Of a DNA stretch of 64,000 nt, positions 19,036-31,500 are shown one piece after another. A program made the position numbers and the translations under genes. The notes beneath the pieces are model-generated. The model ran no database searches, was not told where the DNA came from, and was given only the letters and a program-made list of their open reading frames with translations. Numbering within the stretch: the first letter of the stretch is position 1; every line of letters begins with the position of its first letter. The DNA is from Rhynchopus euleeides (Eukaryota > Euglenozoa > Diplonemea > Diplonemida > Diplonemidae), in the NCBI GenBank assembly GCA_963210315.1, contig OY723308.1, positions 434,001-498,000 on the forward strand, read 5' to 3'.

Positions 19036-21520
19036 TGTGAAACCTTCTGGCACCAACGGTGCCCTTCACGCGCCGCTGTGTGAGCGCCCTGCAGAGAAGA
19101 CGGTGTGAGGAGCAGGGGCGAGAGGGCAAATGGCGAACGCATGCTAAGGAGGCACAGCAACTTGCAGAGAGGGGGCTGGGCTGGGCTGATGGGCGGGACG
19201 GGCATCGTTCAGAACGGCACTACAATCATCATCTCCCAACACAGTTGCGCCCAAGGGGCGGTGGGGAGGGGGGGGATGGGTGCAAGAGGGCCAGCCTGGC
19301 CCCCAGTTCGCCCCATTTAACTCCAACCGTTGCGAAGGTTTGCACCCACTACTACCCGGCTTTGCTCGGTGCCAAGACACACCCGAGCGAACTCTCTGAT
19401 GCTTCACCTCCTCCAAACCCGACGCACAACCACCCAACGCCACCCCCCCACCCATCCGACTGCTGGAGTCAAACAAGCCCCAAGGCTTTACTCACGAACC
19501 CCCCACCCACCCACCCACCACCACCCTTCTGTCAAAGCACTACTGTGTGGGAGAAACGAATAGGATGCTGTGGGGAGGGGGTGGGGGAAGGGAGGGAAAA
19601 AAACTGGTCGCAACACCGGGAGGGAAGGGGGGGGGGGGAATGAGAATCATCGACCATTTGGACAATCTCCCGCAGTTTTTTGACTCGTGCCCCACTCGCC
19701 GCCGCCACCACCCCCCTACCCCCACCCCCCCAACTGCCTGCAGTTTGTTGCATCTCGGTGATGAATGCACCCCCTCCTGAGGAGAAAGGATCACATTCAA
19801 AAAAAATCAAAACTCGTTTTGCACACACACACAACACACACAGCCCTCCTCCCGCCGGCACAAATTCAAACACCAGGGGACGACACAGACACACGCATTC
19901 AACAAAGGCGGTGGCTGAGGCCCCTGGGGAAAAACCCCCCCCCCCTCCCACTGCGGCACTTTGCTGAAGACACCCTGAACAGCGACCTTCGTCGTCCACA
20001 GAGGAGGGGGAGGGGAGGTGGGGGGGAGTCTCGAGGGAGGGGCGGAAGGGATAGGGAGGGGAGGGGAGGGGAGGGGAGGGGAGGGGAGGGGAGGGGAGGG
20101 GAGGGGAGGGGAGGGGAGGGGAGGGGAGGGGAGGGGAGGGGAGGGGAGGGGAGGGGGAGGGGAGGGGAGGGGAGGGGAGGGGAGGGGAGGGGAGGGGAGG
20201 GCTGTTTTGTGTGTCGCGATTTACTTTGCAGGGGAGTGGGGGTGGTGGGGGGTGGTGGTGAGTGTGGTGTCTCCCCCAGTTCTGAGATGCTGTTTGAGGG
20301 GGGGGGCGGCAGAGGAGAGGGGGGGGGGGCCTGGGTCAATTTTGTCTTGTGGCGCGCTTTTGCAATCACCCTGGTGTTAGGGTAATGTGTGTTGTCCACT
20401 GAACGACACGCTGCCCAACCAGCCTGTTGGGTTGCCTCATTCGTCTGCATGAGAAACAGGCAAAAAATACAGGCGTGCAGGATGGATCCAGGCGCTGGCT
20501 TGGGGTGCGCCTGGCATGGGTTGATTTAGATTTTTTTGGACACAATGCAGGTAGCCACCCTTACACTGCCTCTTCTTATCCATCAGGAGTTGGCTTGGGG
20601 TATTCCCGCACGAAGTGGCAATGGGATGACAAGGAAGGGGGGTGGCGACACATTTGACACGGATTACACTCACGCACGCGGAGTTATCTGTTATTGTTTT
20701 TTGCGAACTTTTCTGAGGATGCGGGATTTTTTATTCACACATGTGAACAATACTTTCACTGCAACGGGGATCTCACCGAGCACGACGCTCTGTGCGTCCG
20801 CTGCATATCCATTTGGTTCGCTTTGTGTTCACTCCCCCCAGAGGCCAGTTTTGTTTGCAGGTGTATTTGTCTATGGGCCCATGCTTGCACAGTGGTTCTC
20901 GCCACCGGAGACAGGCCACAGCAATAGCAAGAACACACAACTGCATTGAATGCGCAGAGAGAGAAAATCCCCAGCCTCCAACATACCCACACCTCCCCCA
21001 CCCCACGTGAGAGGTGGGCAGGCGGGCCAGCCCCCCCATGGCAACAAAGGGGGACATGCATGCACAAAGGTGCCACACCCCTCCACCCTCCTGACATCTG
21101 CCCCACACCGCACACAGTGCACATCCGCCCACCGCCAGCAGGCAAGCGGTAGGTACACGGTGGGGAGGAAAGGGGGGGCAGATCGGGGGGAGGGGTAGCA
21201 CTGCTATGCCGGCAAGATGCTTTGTCAGGGGCCTCTTTGTTGCAAGGTGGCCTGCGAGGTCTCACCCCACATCAGATCGCTCAGCAGGGAACACAGAGGT
21301 GTCCCGGGGAGGAGGATGATGGGGTGAAGGATAGGTTTCTGGATTCTGACGACCCGACCACCCGCGTCGTGTGGGCAGGCAGTGGGAGGTTAATTGCATC
21401 GCCCCAGCCAAAGCGCGATCACCCATGCAGAGGGGCGGCAAGGCGTGTTGGGGGGTGTGGGACCCACACAGCCCCCGTTGCCTCGGTATCTCATACACTG
21501 CCGTGCCCCGCTCCTGCCTC
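19036..21520. other. Intergenic, upstream of coatomer alpha; purine-rich array
   Basis: No gene is supported. A likely splice-acceptor-like CTTCTCTGCAG lies upstream of the coatomer ATG (gene orientation, near 19090-19100). The rest holds C runs, a (GGGGA)n array and GC-rich unique DNA. Confidence 0.55.
20056..20203. repeat. (GGGGA)n tandem array
   Basis: Nearly thirty units of GGGGA/GAGGG occur in a row, with one unit lengthened to five Gs. Such G-rich repeats can form quadruplexes. Apparent frames rich in Gly-Glu-Arg across it are artefacts. Confidence 0.95.
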
Positions 21521-23286
21521 TCAGACACGCGCATCCGAGTTGGTCACCAGGTCCTTCCTCTCGGGGATGGCGTCGTAGTCCTCATCCCTGCGGAACAGGT
21601 CTGTCACGTCCTCCAGCGCCAGGCCCTGGGTCTCTGCAGGTTGGAAGGGGTGGGTGATGGGTCGGGGCTGGTGTGCTGATGCGACATTCTCTCCAAAACC
21701 CCTATCTGTGCCCCCCCTACCCTTCCTACCCCCTCCCCGGTGGATTGTGACGTGACAGCAGAGTTCGCCGAACCTGTGTCGGACACACTGAGCTTTGCTC
21801 CTGAGACAAACTCTATTCTTTAGACAACCACACGCACGTTAATCTCTTTACGTCGCACCGAGCGAGCTCTGTGGTACCTCACTGTGGACTCTTTAGACAA
21901 ACACTCACACTCACACACACACCACATACCTGGCATGTAACGGTGCAGCACGACAAACCCGAGAACGCAGAAGAAGGAGAGCATCCAGAAGACGCCGTCG
22001 GGGTGGTCCTTAGGCTTGTCCCTGTTGGTGCTGAGCGCCTCGGCAACGGTGAGGAATGTCATCGACACCGCAAAGGACGACACCCAGTTGACAAACGTGG
22101 TGAAGGCGATGCAGAAGGACCGCGCATACAGCGGATACACCTCCGCGTTGAACACCCACGGGATGGGCGCCATCCCCATCCCGAACACCACCAGGTAGGC
22201 ACACATCGACCCTGCCGCCAGCGCCTCGCTGGGCGACATCACGAAGATCCCCCCCAGGGCGCCCAGCGTCACCACACAGCCCCCGAGGGAGAAGAGGGCA
22301 AGGCTCCGCCTCCCGACCCTATCGATGAGGAACATCCCGATGACGTTCCCCACCATCTGCGCAAAGGCGACTGCCGAGGAGAGGCAGGTTGCCACGATGT
22401 TCTTGTGGTCGAACGGGGAGAGGTCGTCGTTCCCCCCGCTGTTCTGCAGGATGGTGGCGGAGTAGTACATCAGGGTGTTGATCCCGGCGAGCTGCTGCAT
22501 CACCTGCAGGAAGGCTCCCATCGTTAGCGCGCGGAGCACCGGCTTGTCCTTCATGAGCTCGGAGAAGCCGAAGGAGGACTCTTCATCCTCGATAGTGTCG
22601 ACCATCTCCTGCAGCTCGCGGGTGAAGTCGCCGTGGCGGATCTTGGCGAGGCAGGCGCGTGCCTCTTCGATCCGGCCACGGCTGACCAGCCACCTGGGTG
22701 ACTCGGGGAGGAAGAGGAATCCGACGAACATCACAACGCCAGGAGCACCACCGATGGCCAGCATGTAGCGCCAGCCGTGTGGGGTCTTGGCGACGTCGAA
22801 GCTGCAGGCGACCAGGGCGGCTATCACCTGGCCTCCGACAATGGAGACGTTGTTGATGGTGATGAGCCTGCCGCGGTCATCCGGTTCCGACATCTCCGCG
22901 ATGTACATCGGGACGGTTGTCGCGGCGAAGCCTATCGCAACGCCGACAAGAGTCCTCCCGACAACCAGGAGGGCTATGCTGGGGGCAGCCGCCATCATGG
23001 CGCAGGAGATGACGAAAAGCGCAGCTGCCGTCAGGTTGACCTTGCGCCTGCCCAGGGTTTGGTTGAGGCGCCCGCAGAGGACGCATCCGATAGCCGCCCC
23101 GGCGGTGGTGGCGCTCACGACAATCTCCTGCCAGATGTTGTTGAGGTTCATCCCGTCCACATCTGGGTAGACCCGCGAGTCGCTCTTGATCTGGATCATC
23201 GCGCCGGACACAACACCCGTGTCGTAGCCGAAGAGGGCTCCTCCGACTGAGGCGATGAAGATCAGGAAGCACATAAAAGCGTTCAT
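21521..23286 (-). CDS. Major facilitator superfamily sugar transporter, two exons
   Basis: Exon 1 (21930-23286, ATG at 23286) and exon 2 (21521-21633) are joined by a GTATGT donor and CTGCAG acceptor; lengths 1,357 and 113 give 489 residues exactly in frame. Features of the sugar-porter family are ALFGYDTGVVSGAM in TM1, GRLNQTLGRRKV in loop 2-3, LPESPRWLVSRGR after TM6, a QQLAGINTLMYYS motif in TM7, DRVGRRSLALFSLGG in loop 8-9 and PETQGLALEDV at the end, formed only across the splice. Twelve hydrophobic segments are visible. It resembles the inositol/hexose proton symporters; the substrate cannot be told. The C-terminus is a short polar tail. Confidence 0.92.
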
Positions 23287-23908
23287 TGTGCCGCGAGCGA
23301 CGCACCAAAGGTGCGGGTGTTGGGCACGGGAGGTGGAGAAGAGAAACAAGAGAGGCGCACACACGCACCCCCCCCCCCTCCTCCGCACTCCTGTTGTAGG
23401 TAATGTAGTATAGGGTATAGCGGTGCGGTCTGGGGGTGTGGGGAAGGGGGGCAGCGGAAGACGGGAAGAATCCCACCAAAAGGATCCCGGCCTCTGTAAG
23501 AAGTGGGAGGGCGGGAAGTGGAGGGGGGGGGGGGAGAGGGGCAAGCTGCATCCACAACCAGAACCACGTCACACGGGGGTTATATGGGCGCCACCGTTGG
23601 TTGGGGGGGGGGGGGGGGAGAAGGTCCAAAACACACAATAAGCCGCAAGAGCGACAATAGCGACAATACGGACCCGGCACAACGTCTGGAAAGGGGTGCT
23701 ACAGAGTGCGGCAGGGGGGGGCGCGGCAGCAGCCCAAGGGGCGGGGAGGGGATTGCACAAAATCTCCGGCGCCACGTTGACAGTCAGGGAGGCACTGCGA
23801 GAGTGATCCTGGCTGCTGTACAGTGGGGGGGTATCTGGGGGGGTAAGATGGGGCACTCATTATTCTGGCATGCCGCAACTGTGTGTGTGTGTGTGGGGGG
23901 GGGGGGGC
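23287..23908. other. Intergenic between UAP1-like and transporter genes
   Basis: No gene is seen. It contains C/G runs (23521-23530, 23606-23618), a TATA-like GGTATAG stretch near 23415, and a (GT)n plus G run directly beside the UAP1 stop. Confidence 0.6.
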
Positions 23909-25865
23909 TCAGAGCTTCTCAATGTACAGCGGGTCCTCCGGGCCCAGCCCAGCAACCAGGCCAGCGTAGGTGTCCCGCAGGGGCTCCAGGCCTTCCCCGT
24001 CGTAGCTCACAAGAGGCGAGAGCTCCACACGGCGCGCGCCTGTGTCCACCCCTGCTGCTGTGAGCCACTGCCTGTGCAGGGCAGAGAGATCTGCGATCGC
24101 TGTCTTCGGCGTGTCCTGCAAAGAAGTGAACATCATGGGTTCAGCAGTATCGGGAGATGGATACAATCAGTTTCGCCGTGACACCCCGGGCTCGTGGGGA
24201 TCCCAGGTGAAGTGACGTGTCAGCTGCAAATATAATGGGGGGGTAAAAACCCCCAACGACAACACAACTGCATGTAGCGTCATACCCGCGGCTTGTCATC
24301 GGAATTCTTGATGGCGCTGAACTCGCTCTGGCGGTTGATCTGCAGGGAGAAGACAAACATGCACGGTGTGAATCAACCCGTTGGCCGGGGCACTGTAAAA
24401 TAATTGGAACTCGCCTTGCTCATTCGAGCGCACCGCAACCACAGAACCACATCGATGACAATGTTGGCTCGCGGCGGTGCCAGTCCACATGCCTCGACAG
24501 CAACACAGGGGTGACCGAGGGTGGCTTTGGCACACAAAACAGAAACATACCTTCAGCAACCCGAAGGTCTTCGCCACCGCAAACGCGTCAAAGATGAAAC
24601 CCTCCATCTTGACGCCCTTGACCTTCCCATCCACCGTGGGGATGTCCTTGAGCGCACGGTGCCAGACATCATCTCTGCAAAAACACAGAGTGGCGGTGAT
24701 GGCGTTCCCAAAGCACAACATAACACTAAGACAAACCCCCCCCCCACCCCCCCACCACCACACAACAAGCCCTATTCGTTGCTCAGACAAAAGTAACACA
24801 CCTGCTGCTGTACTGGAGAGCAGGCCCCTGCAGAAATGGCAGCGAGTAACAGTGTATCGCTGGGTTTGCCGCGTTGTAAAGCAGTGCCCCCGACGGGGCG
24901 GTCTCCTTGCTGCGCTCCTCCCCAATCTCGCTGTACTCGATCACGCCGTAGTCCCCCCCGCGGCAGGCAAACACACCCACAGCCTCCGAAGCATCCTTCT
25001 TCGCCACAGTCTTCGACGCCGCATCCACGCCGCGCTCCGCGCAGAACCCATAGAACACCGGGTCGGCAACCCTCACCAGAATGTTGTCCACAGAGAACAC
25101 CTGCATCCACTCCACCCCACGCTGCGACATGAAGTCCAACGCCCCCCCTCTCTGCAGGCCGGGGTAGATGCCGCCGTTCCCATCAGGAGCAAGGCAGAGC
25201 GCACCCTGCTGCGCCAGCAGGATACGCCCCTCTGTGTCCATGCAGGGCATGCGACCCTGCTTGAAGAAGAACACCTGCTCCGGCTGCAGCCCAAAGTGCT
25301 GCCGCGACTCGAAGAACGACTTGGTGATGCTGTGCGTCGCGTCGGACGTCATCACCAGAAAGGAGATGCGGGGCGTGGTGCCGGGGTGAGCCTCTGCGGC
25401 GAGCTTCTCCAGCCGTGAGATGCGGTGTGCCTGCAGCGCGAAGAGGGACTGTTTCCCCAGCAGCCCGATGTCGGCGCCGGGCGTCTCGCCGTCTCCCAGG
25501 ATGCCCTTCGGGAAGGTTGACCCCAGGCGTGTGCCCTGCCCGCCGGCCATCACCGCCGCGGCGCATTTCCCTTCGGCAATCAGGCGAAGCCCCACGTCAT
25601 GCCAGCGTTTTCTCGACTCTGCGTCGGTCGCATCCCCCATATGCGCCTCCTCAGGCGGGGTGATCTCCGCCGACTGCGTCGCCTGTGCCGCCTGGTCCTC
25701 CGCCTGCCGCACCAGGCCCGCCAGCTTGGCCAGCCCGATGCGTGCCTCCACCTCCGCGATCTCAGCTGTCAGGTGCTCCCGCCCCTCGCTGTCCAGCTGC
25801 TCCCAGAACCGCAGCACCTGCCCCTGCCCAGCCTCCTCCAGCTTGGCTGCGTGGGTGCATGCCAT
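23909..25865 (-). CDS. UAP1: UDP-N-acetylhexosamine pyrophosphorylase, four exons
   Basis: The enzyme forms UDP-GlcNAc from GlcNAc-1-phosphate and UTP, supplying N-glycosylation, GPI anchors and chitin-like glycans in the cytosol. Exons are 24802-25865, 24551-24674, 24286-24339 and 23909-24115 (1,064, 124, 54 and 207 bases), which join in frame to 482 residues, the usual family length. Exon 1 holds the nucleotide-binding signature MAGGQGTRLGSTFPKG, then SFLVMTSDATH, FFKQGRMPCMD, the uridine-site motif APDGNGGIYPGL and the later VFACRGGDYGVIEYSE. Exon 2 carries KMEGFIFDAF and exon 3 INRQSEFSAIKN, both typical of the C-terminal part. Donors are GTGTG, GTATG and GTATG. Confidence 0.95.
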
Positions 25866-26480
25866 GGCTGTGTAGTGTAGGGGGTGGAGGCCTCCTGTGG
25901 TGTGGTGTGGTGGGGGAGGGTTGGTGTGGTGTGGTATTGTACCTAGTACAGGTTGTAGTCAGGGCACAGTGGCCAAATACACTGCCAGGAAGAACGGCAG
26001 GTTTGGCAGCGATTCAGCACGAAAGACATGTGTGGTACATGAGCAATGTAACCGCCGAGCCAAACAGGGGGTAATAGAGTGGCTAGGGGGGGGGGGGGCG
26101 GGTAAGGGGGTACGGGGCTGACGCAGGATATAGTTCTATGGGCGTGGCACCCCTTTTTTCACGAGCGAGAGACGACCGACCAGCACAGCGGCTTTACCGC
26201 CGCTACCGCTACCGCCACCGCCACCACCCCCGCCCCCATCACACACACACCTCTGAATGGCTGCGGTTTCAGCAGAGAGGTTGCAGCAGACAGACCCAAC
26301 TGGGGCAGGTGAGGTGGGGCGGGAGGGGGGGGTGTAGTGATGGTCAGTATGCGGTGCAGATATCAAACGTTCACTTCACTCAAATCACGGCTCGCCGATG
26401 GGGGAGGGGGTGTGTGTGGGGCGGTGCACGGGGAGAGAGACTGTGATGTTCCCTTGAATCATCATGCAGGCAGCATCCGA

Positions 26481-26486
26481 TATATA
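26481..26486 (-). promoter_or_regulatory. TATA-like element upstream of UAP1-like gene
   Basis: TATATA lies 616 bases upstream of the ATG. The conserved noncoding block begins about 60 bases further upstream, the same order as at the lectin gene. Confidence 0.35.
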
Positions 26487-26544
26487 GTGCAGGGAGGGGT
26501 CGGAGCCGCCCTTTTGGGGGTTATTTCTGGGCATCGGCCACCAT

Positions 26545-26625
26545 GTTTTGCAGTTCGTCCGGACGCGGTGCCTGCGAGCGTCCACCTGTGTGTGCAGGAC
26601 AGCGAACGTTGCCACGGGTTTATTT
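26545..26625. other. Conserved noncoding block, copy 2
   Basis: This is the counterpart of 3205-3285: CGGTGCCTGC, then GTGTGCAGGA and CGAACGTTGCCACG, followed by a T-rich stretch. Spacing differs by a few bases between the copies. Confidence 0.45.
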
Positions 26626-26638
26626 TCTACCTAGGATA

Positions 26639-26719
26639 CCCCGAGAGAATGTCACCCCCCTCAAGGGGGGGGGGGGGTGACATTATCTATGGTCACCAGG
26701 GGGTGACATTCTCTCGGGG
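26639..26719. repeat. Inverted repeat / hairpin with 21-bp arms
   Basis: CCCCGAGAGAATGTCACCCCC (first 20 bases 26639-26658) is mirrored at 26699-26719 around a G-rich loop of about 40 bases. It is noncoding, and may be a very short foldback element or a transcript structure. Confidence 0.7.
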
Positions 26720-28540
26720 TGCCCCAGGCCTGTCCGTGTTTGTTTGGGCGTGATATATATACACGCCCCAAAAAAAAGGTTTACTTTCCGTTCTTTCTTC
26801 TTCGGGGGGAGGGGGGCTCTTTTTAAACCTCAGGCGACGAAACCTCAAACGACGCGTCACGAGCAAAAAAAAGAACGCCGAGCAGACCTCTCTCACCGGG
26901 AGGGGGGGGGGGAGGGCGGGGAGTTGCAAGAGGCACGGGCAGAATCGTTCAACAAAGCAGCAGATGAACGGGATGGATGGGGGGCGAGGCGGTACGTCAG
27001 GAAGCTCCCTCACCCTGACCCCCCCCCCCCGAGGACACTCACAGCGCAAATCAGTAAGAGAGGAGGGTGGAGAGCTGGGCGGGGGGGGGAACCCGCCATT
27101 TAGCGCAATGGGCTAACGAAAATGGAACGTGTCAAGTTACCACTCGATAGCAAACTAACTTGGGCCGTATGACGAGTCATCCCGCTCGTCTAAAGGCAGA
27201 AGCCAGTGCGCCCTACGCCTCCGGTGCCTCACTCTGTCACCTCTCGTATGAGTTTTGTGCAGTTTCTTTTTTTTTTTTTTGGGGGGGGGGGGGTTGCACT
27301 CCCCCTTGTTACTCCACGGCTTCGCCCCGCTTCCGCCGCTCGTAACTTGTCGTAAAACATCGACCCCAAAAAAAATAGTTGCCCAAGGGGGCAGGGCTGT
27401 TCCTAACTGGGGGGCTTGTTCCCCACTTTCAGGATTCTGAACTTTTTTTCTAAGAATTTTTGTAAGGGGAAAAAAACTTTTTTTCTAAGAATTTTGTTAG
27501 GGGAATTTTTTTCTAAGGTTGTTTCGCAGAGGAGAAAACTTTTTCTAAGTTTTCCCCAGTCGACAGGGCGCGGACAAGGATGGAAGGGAAGTCTGTCCCC
27601 CGTTCAGTTCGCCTTGCTGGCCAACTGGAGAGCCAGACGTTCACTACCGTGGCCTCCGGCGGCTGGGGGGCTCCGCCCCCCAGACCCCCCTGTGGCGTAC
27701 GTCTCGTACTCAAGTCCTTCGAATCCCACCAGGTCGGGGTCCAACCACTCCAGTCGCCTCTGAGGACGCAGCCAACTCGCACAGAATCTGTACGCCCACA
27801 CGAACAGATGTTCGCTACCGTGGCCTCCGGCGGCTGGGGGGCTCCGCCCCCCAGACCCCCCATGTAGCGTGTGCCCGTCCATCTATCTCACTTCGCCGGG
27901 TACAGTGCAGCGTAGGAGGTCAGCGCCGCATCCATGAAGCGCTTCTTCGAAGCCTGACTGACATCGGACAGGAGGTCGGGCTTCCCCACCTGGGAGGTAC
28001 ACTTGCCGCGTTCGCGACATGCGTGACACGCGACACGCTACCTGAAACGTGAGTGTGCCTTGCTAACACGTGCATTTCAACGGTCTGCCGACGACCGTTC
28101 CCCAAACCAGTAAACCAGCAGTTTTGGAAAATCGGAGAGATCACCCTACTGCGCTGAATATGGTGCGCACCAGTGCAACAATCCCCGGGAGCTTTTGGGC
28201 TTTCAGACCTGAAGGGGCCAGCACGTGGGTGGCGTCGGGGAGTGGCAGCTTTGTAACTGTCCTCCAGCTGCTGGCATGTCCAGTGCGAGAGTGCCAAGGT
28301 GTATTGAGTCCGCGGAGCACAACCCCCGATGAGAACGAGTGCCAGATGATCCTCATTCATTTTCAGCTGTAACGCGCATGAGGGGCACTCTCTGCCGCAA
28401 GCATCTCTGGGCATCACTCGAGAGCTGTCAATGATGACGCGGAGAGGAATCAGAGAAAAGGTCCCGCCTGACGGGCACGCGCCTGGAAACTGTGGGGGGG
28501 CGAGCAAAAAATCCCTTGTAAAAATTCTTAGAACCCTGTG

Positions 28541-31500
28541 CAGGGCTGTTCCTAACTGGGGGGCTGGTTCCCCACTTTCAGGATTCTGAACTTTTTTTCT
28601 AAGAACTTTTGTACGGGGAAAAAAAGTTTTTTTCTAAGAATTTTGTAAGGGAAATTTTTTTTTCTAAGGGTTTTTCGCAGAGGAAATTTTTTTTTCTAAG
28701 ATTTTCCCAGTCGACAGGGCGCACACAAGGATGGAAGGGAAGTCTCTCCCCCGTACAGTTCGCCTTGCTGGCCAACTGGAGACTCCGCAGGATGACCCCG
28801 CCCACCTCCTCTTGCCTCGGTTTGCGTGTTGCTGGTGTGTTGCCTGTGTATTGCTGTTGTATTGCACTCCTGAGGACCTCCCTATTTATTCCCACTCGAC
28901 TACCCTTCGACAGGACCCTGACCTCACACTCACCCAACCTCACGTACTCCGCGAATATGGTGCGCACCACTGCAAAAATCTCCGGGAGCTTTTGGGCTTT
29001 CAGGCCTGAAGGGGCCAGTAGGGGGGTGGCGTCGGGGAGTGGCAGCTTTGTAACTATCCTCCAGCTGCTGGCATGTACAGTACTGCGGGAGTGCCAAGGT
29101 GTATTGAGCAACCTCCTCCAGTCCCTGCGGAGCACAACCCCCGATGAGAACGAGCCCCAGATGATCACCTCGCAGGACCCGCAGCGACCCAACCCTGACG
29201 TCAGTCTCTCCGCCCTCGGACACAAACACCCGCACCTGAAGCACCTCTGCACCACCAAAAGCGCCACCGTCTACAGCTGCCCATCTTGTGGTGAGTTCCG
29301 CACAGCTATTACAGACAGCATGGTTGTGATGTTGGGCGTCGTGAAGGACGAGGTGCAGCGCGTTGCTTCTCAATTTATGGAGAAGCAAGGTCCGTGCACA
29401 TGTGGTGCTGTCCGGGCTGCGCAGTTCTGCGTCGAGAAGGCCCCGCACCTCCTGTTCCTCTCGACGCAGCGGTTTTCTGCATCCGGCGAGAAGCAGAAGC
29501 ACCTGACGGAGCTTGCGGAAACCGTCAACGTCAAGGAATTAAGAGACCTCTCCGCCCTTCGTGAGCTTGGCGTTGACGGCAACGGGGTGGTGCAGGTGGG
29601 CACGGTGCAGCCGGTGAATCACCGGTACCGGTTTGTCGGTGCATCGTGCACAAAGTCCGGGCTGACCCTCGCGAAGGGGATCGCCTGGGAGACGCTGTGC
29701 GCTCGTGGCCCCGCCACCACTCTGAAGTGGAAGTCGATCACGACTGATCGTGTGACGGATTGCTCTGTGGCGCCGTTCAATCGTGCGAACGCGAAGCCAG
29801 CACTCGTGCTGTACGCACGTGAGGCATCGGACGGTGACGGGCACGACGTCGATGCTTCGCATGATGCGCCGCCGCCTCCTCCTCCGGATCCCCTGGCCGC
29901 CTCTCCTGCAGCTACCACCGCCGCCCCTGTCGCCCCTGCACCCCACGCCGCCTTCTACACCGGGGAAGGGGCGTGCCACGTCGCCGCGTTCGACAGCGCC
30001 GGGCGACTGTCCCCATGGCTGACCGCCATGAAGCTCGCCCAATCAACCGGAGGCGTCAACATTGGGCTTGTACCAGGGTGGGTTCAACGGGATCTATACA
30101 GTTCTGGACACTACTGCCTCCGAGTGCTTGACTGCCTAGCAAGGTCAATTCCCATTACGGAGCCGACGCGTACCAGTGCTGCGGCGCTTCTGGAGGGCGT
30201 TGACTCCCCCGAAGCGGAGGCCCTCACGGTGAAGCTCAGGCGTCCGCGATTGATGGATACGAGATTCCTCGTGGACGAAGAGTTGGACACCAACACCGCG
30301 TCAGTGGCCCTGCAGACTTTCCGCACATCCCGCGGTTTAAATGTTCACTTTTCTATCGTCGACACCACACAGCCTCGCACCTTCGGCTTGCTTCTTCCGT
30401 CGTTGATGGCCCAGTACCCCTTGCGGCTTGTCTTCGACACAGCAAAGGCGCACTTCCTTCTTTTGATGGCAGCAAACAAGAAGTACGTGCCAGAGGGCTC
30501 AATGGTGAACGGTCTCCTTCGGATTCAGCAGCGGCAGGCACAGCTCGCCATACAGGAGAAGCAGCAGCGGAAGATCCACGCTGCAGCCTCCGGTGTGGTG
30601 CGTCTCCCTGATGGGAGGTGGAGGTGCACCACGTGTGCACCGTTCTTGGTGCAGCTGGAGGGGGAGTTCTCGGAGCAACCCCACTTGCTCCGGTATGCAC
30701 GCGGCGAAGCGTCTATGTCTGCCACGACAGTTGGGCGCCAGCAAAGCAATATCCGCCGCCACATGGGTGGTGCGGCGCACAAGAGAGCAGTGCAGTTGTC
30801 CACGCCTGGGAGTGAAAACACCAATGTGACAGCTACAGATATCCCCAAGCAGACGCTGTGCGCGAAGGTGAAGGTGACCAGCGAGCAGTACACAAGTCTG
30901 GTCAACCTGGTGTACAACGTGGCAACGGCGACGCAACGGGCGGAGGGGCTGAGCAGTGTGGGTGCGAGGTTGCAGGACGACAAGCGGAAGGGGCTGCATG
31001 TCCTGGACACCCACTACTCTCGAAAAGTCGCGAAGGAGTTCCAGACGATACTCTGGGAGGTGCTCCTGAGGGGAGTGGTGGGTGCGGTGCGTGCGTGTCG
31101 GGCGGCAACCCTGAAGGTGGACGGTACCACGTTCGCCCGCATCGACTTGATGATCGTCATCGTTTCGGGGATCAGCAGGACGGATTGTGCTATGAAAGAT
31201 TGGTGTGTGGGCACAGTCGACTTGAAGAAAGCTGACGCAGAGTCGCAGAAGGACGAGCTGGTCAAGTTGTTCGACAGCCTCCAGCTGTCGCAGTGGGCGC
31301 GGCGTTCGCTGAAGGGATTCGCGGCAGACGGGGCATCAACGATGAAGAGTCTCAGGGGGAAGCTCGAGATCGCGTGGGGATGCACTCTCATCGATGTGCA
31401 TGATGCTGCCCACATGCACCAGCTGTCCGTCGGCCTCATCAAGAAGACACGAAAGGTTGTTGAACATAGCCGCCTCCTCCGACACTGGTTTGCCTTCTTC

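Larger units (their letters stand above)
25866..27383. other. Intergenic: upstream of UAP1-like gene
   Basis: No gene is supported. It contains a TATA-like site, the second copy of the conserved noncoding block, a long hairpin (26639-26719), G runs and an A/T-rich margin leading to the transposon stack. Confidence 0.55.

Noticed and set aside
15037..19083. 1,348-codon open frame on the plus strand antisense to the coatomer alpha gene
   Set aside because: It mirrors a strongly conserved gene on the other strand. In GC-rich coding DNA the antisense frame is often free of stops. Its composition (runs of Leu, Val, His, Arg) and lack of any domain fit an artefact.
19899..20450. Pro-Leu/Ser and Gly-Glu-Arg rich frames over the GGGGA array
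   Set aside because: They are a product of the tandem repeat, with no start or domain outside it.
22777..23250. Long plus-strand frames opposite the sugar transporter and UAP1-like genes
   Set aside because: They are shadows of conserved coding sequence on the other strand, without domains.
27095..27240. tRNA-like string AGCGCAATGGGCTAACG
   Set aside because: It resembles a D-arm, but no matching acceptor stem, anticodon arm or GGTTCGA-type T-arm follows at the right distance.
28609..28956. Upstream extension of the transposase frame into the left terminal repeat
   Set aside because: It is open but translates the terminal repeat (Phe/Lys runs). The ATG at 28957 is preserved in the deletion derivatives, so I start there.
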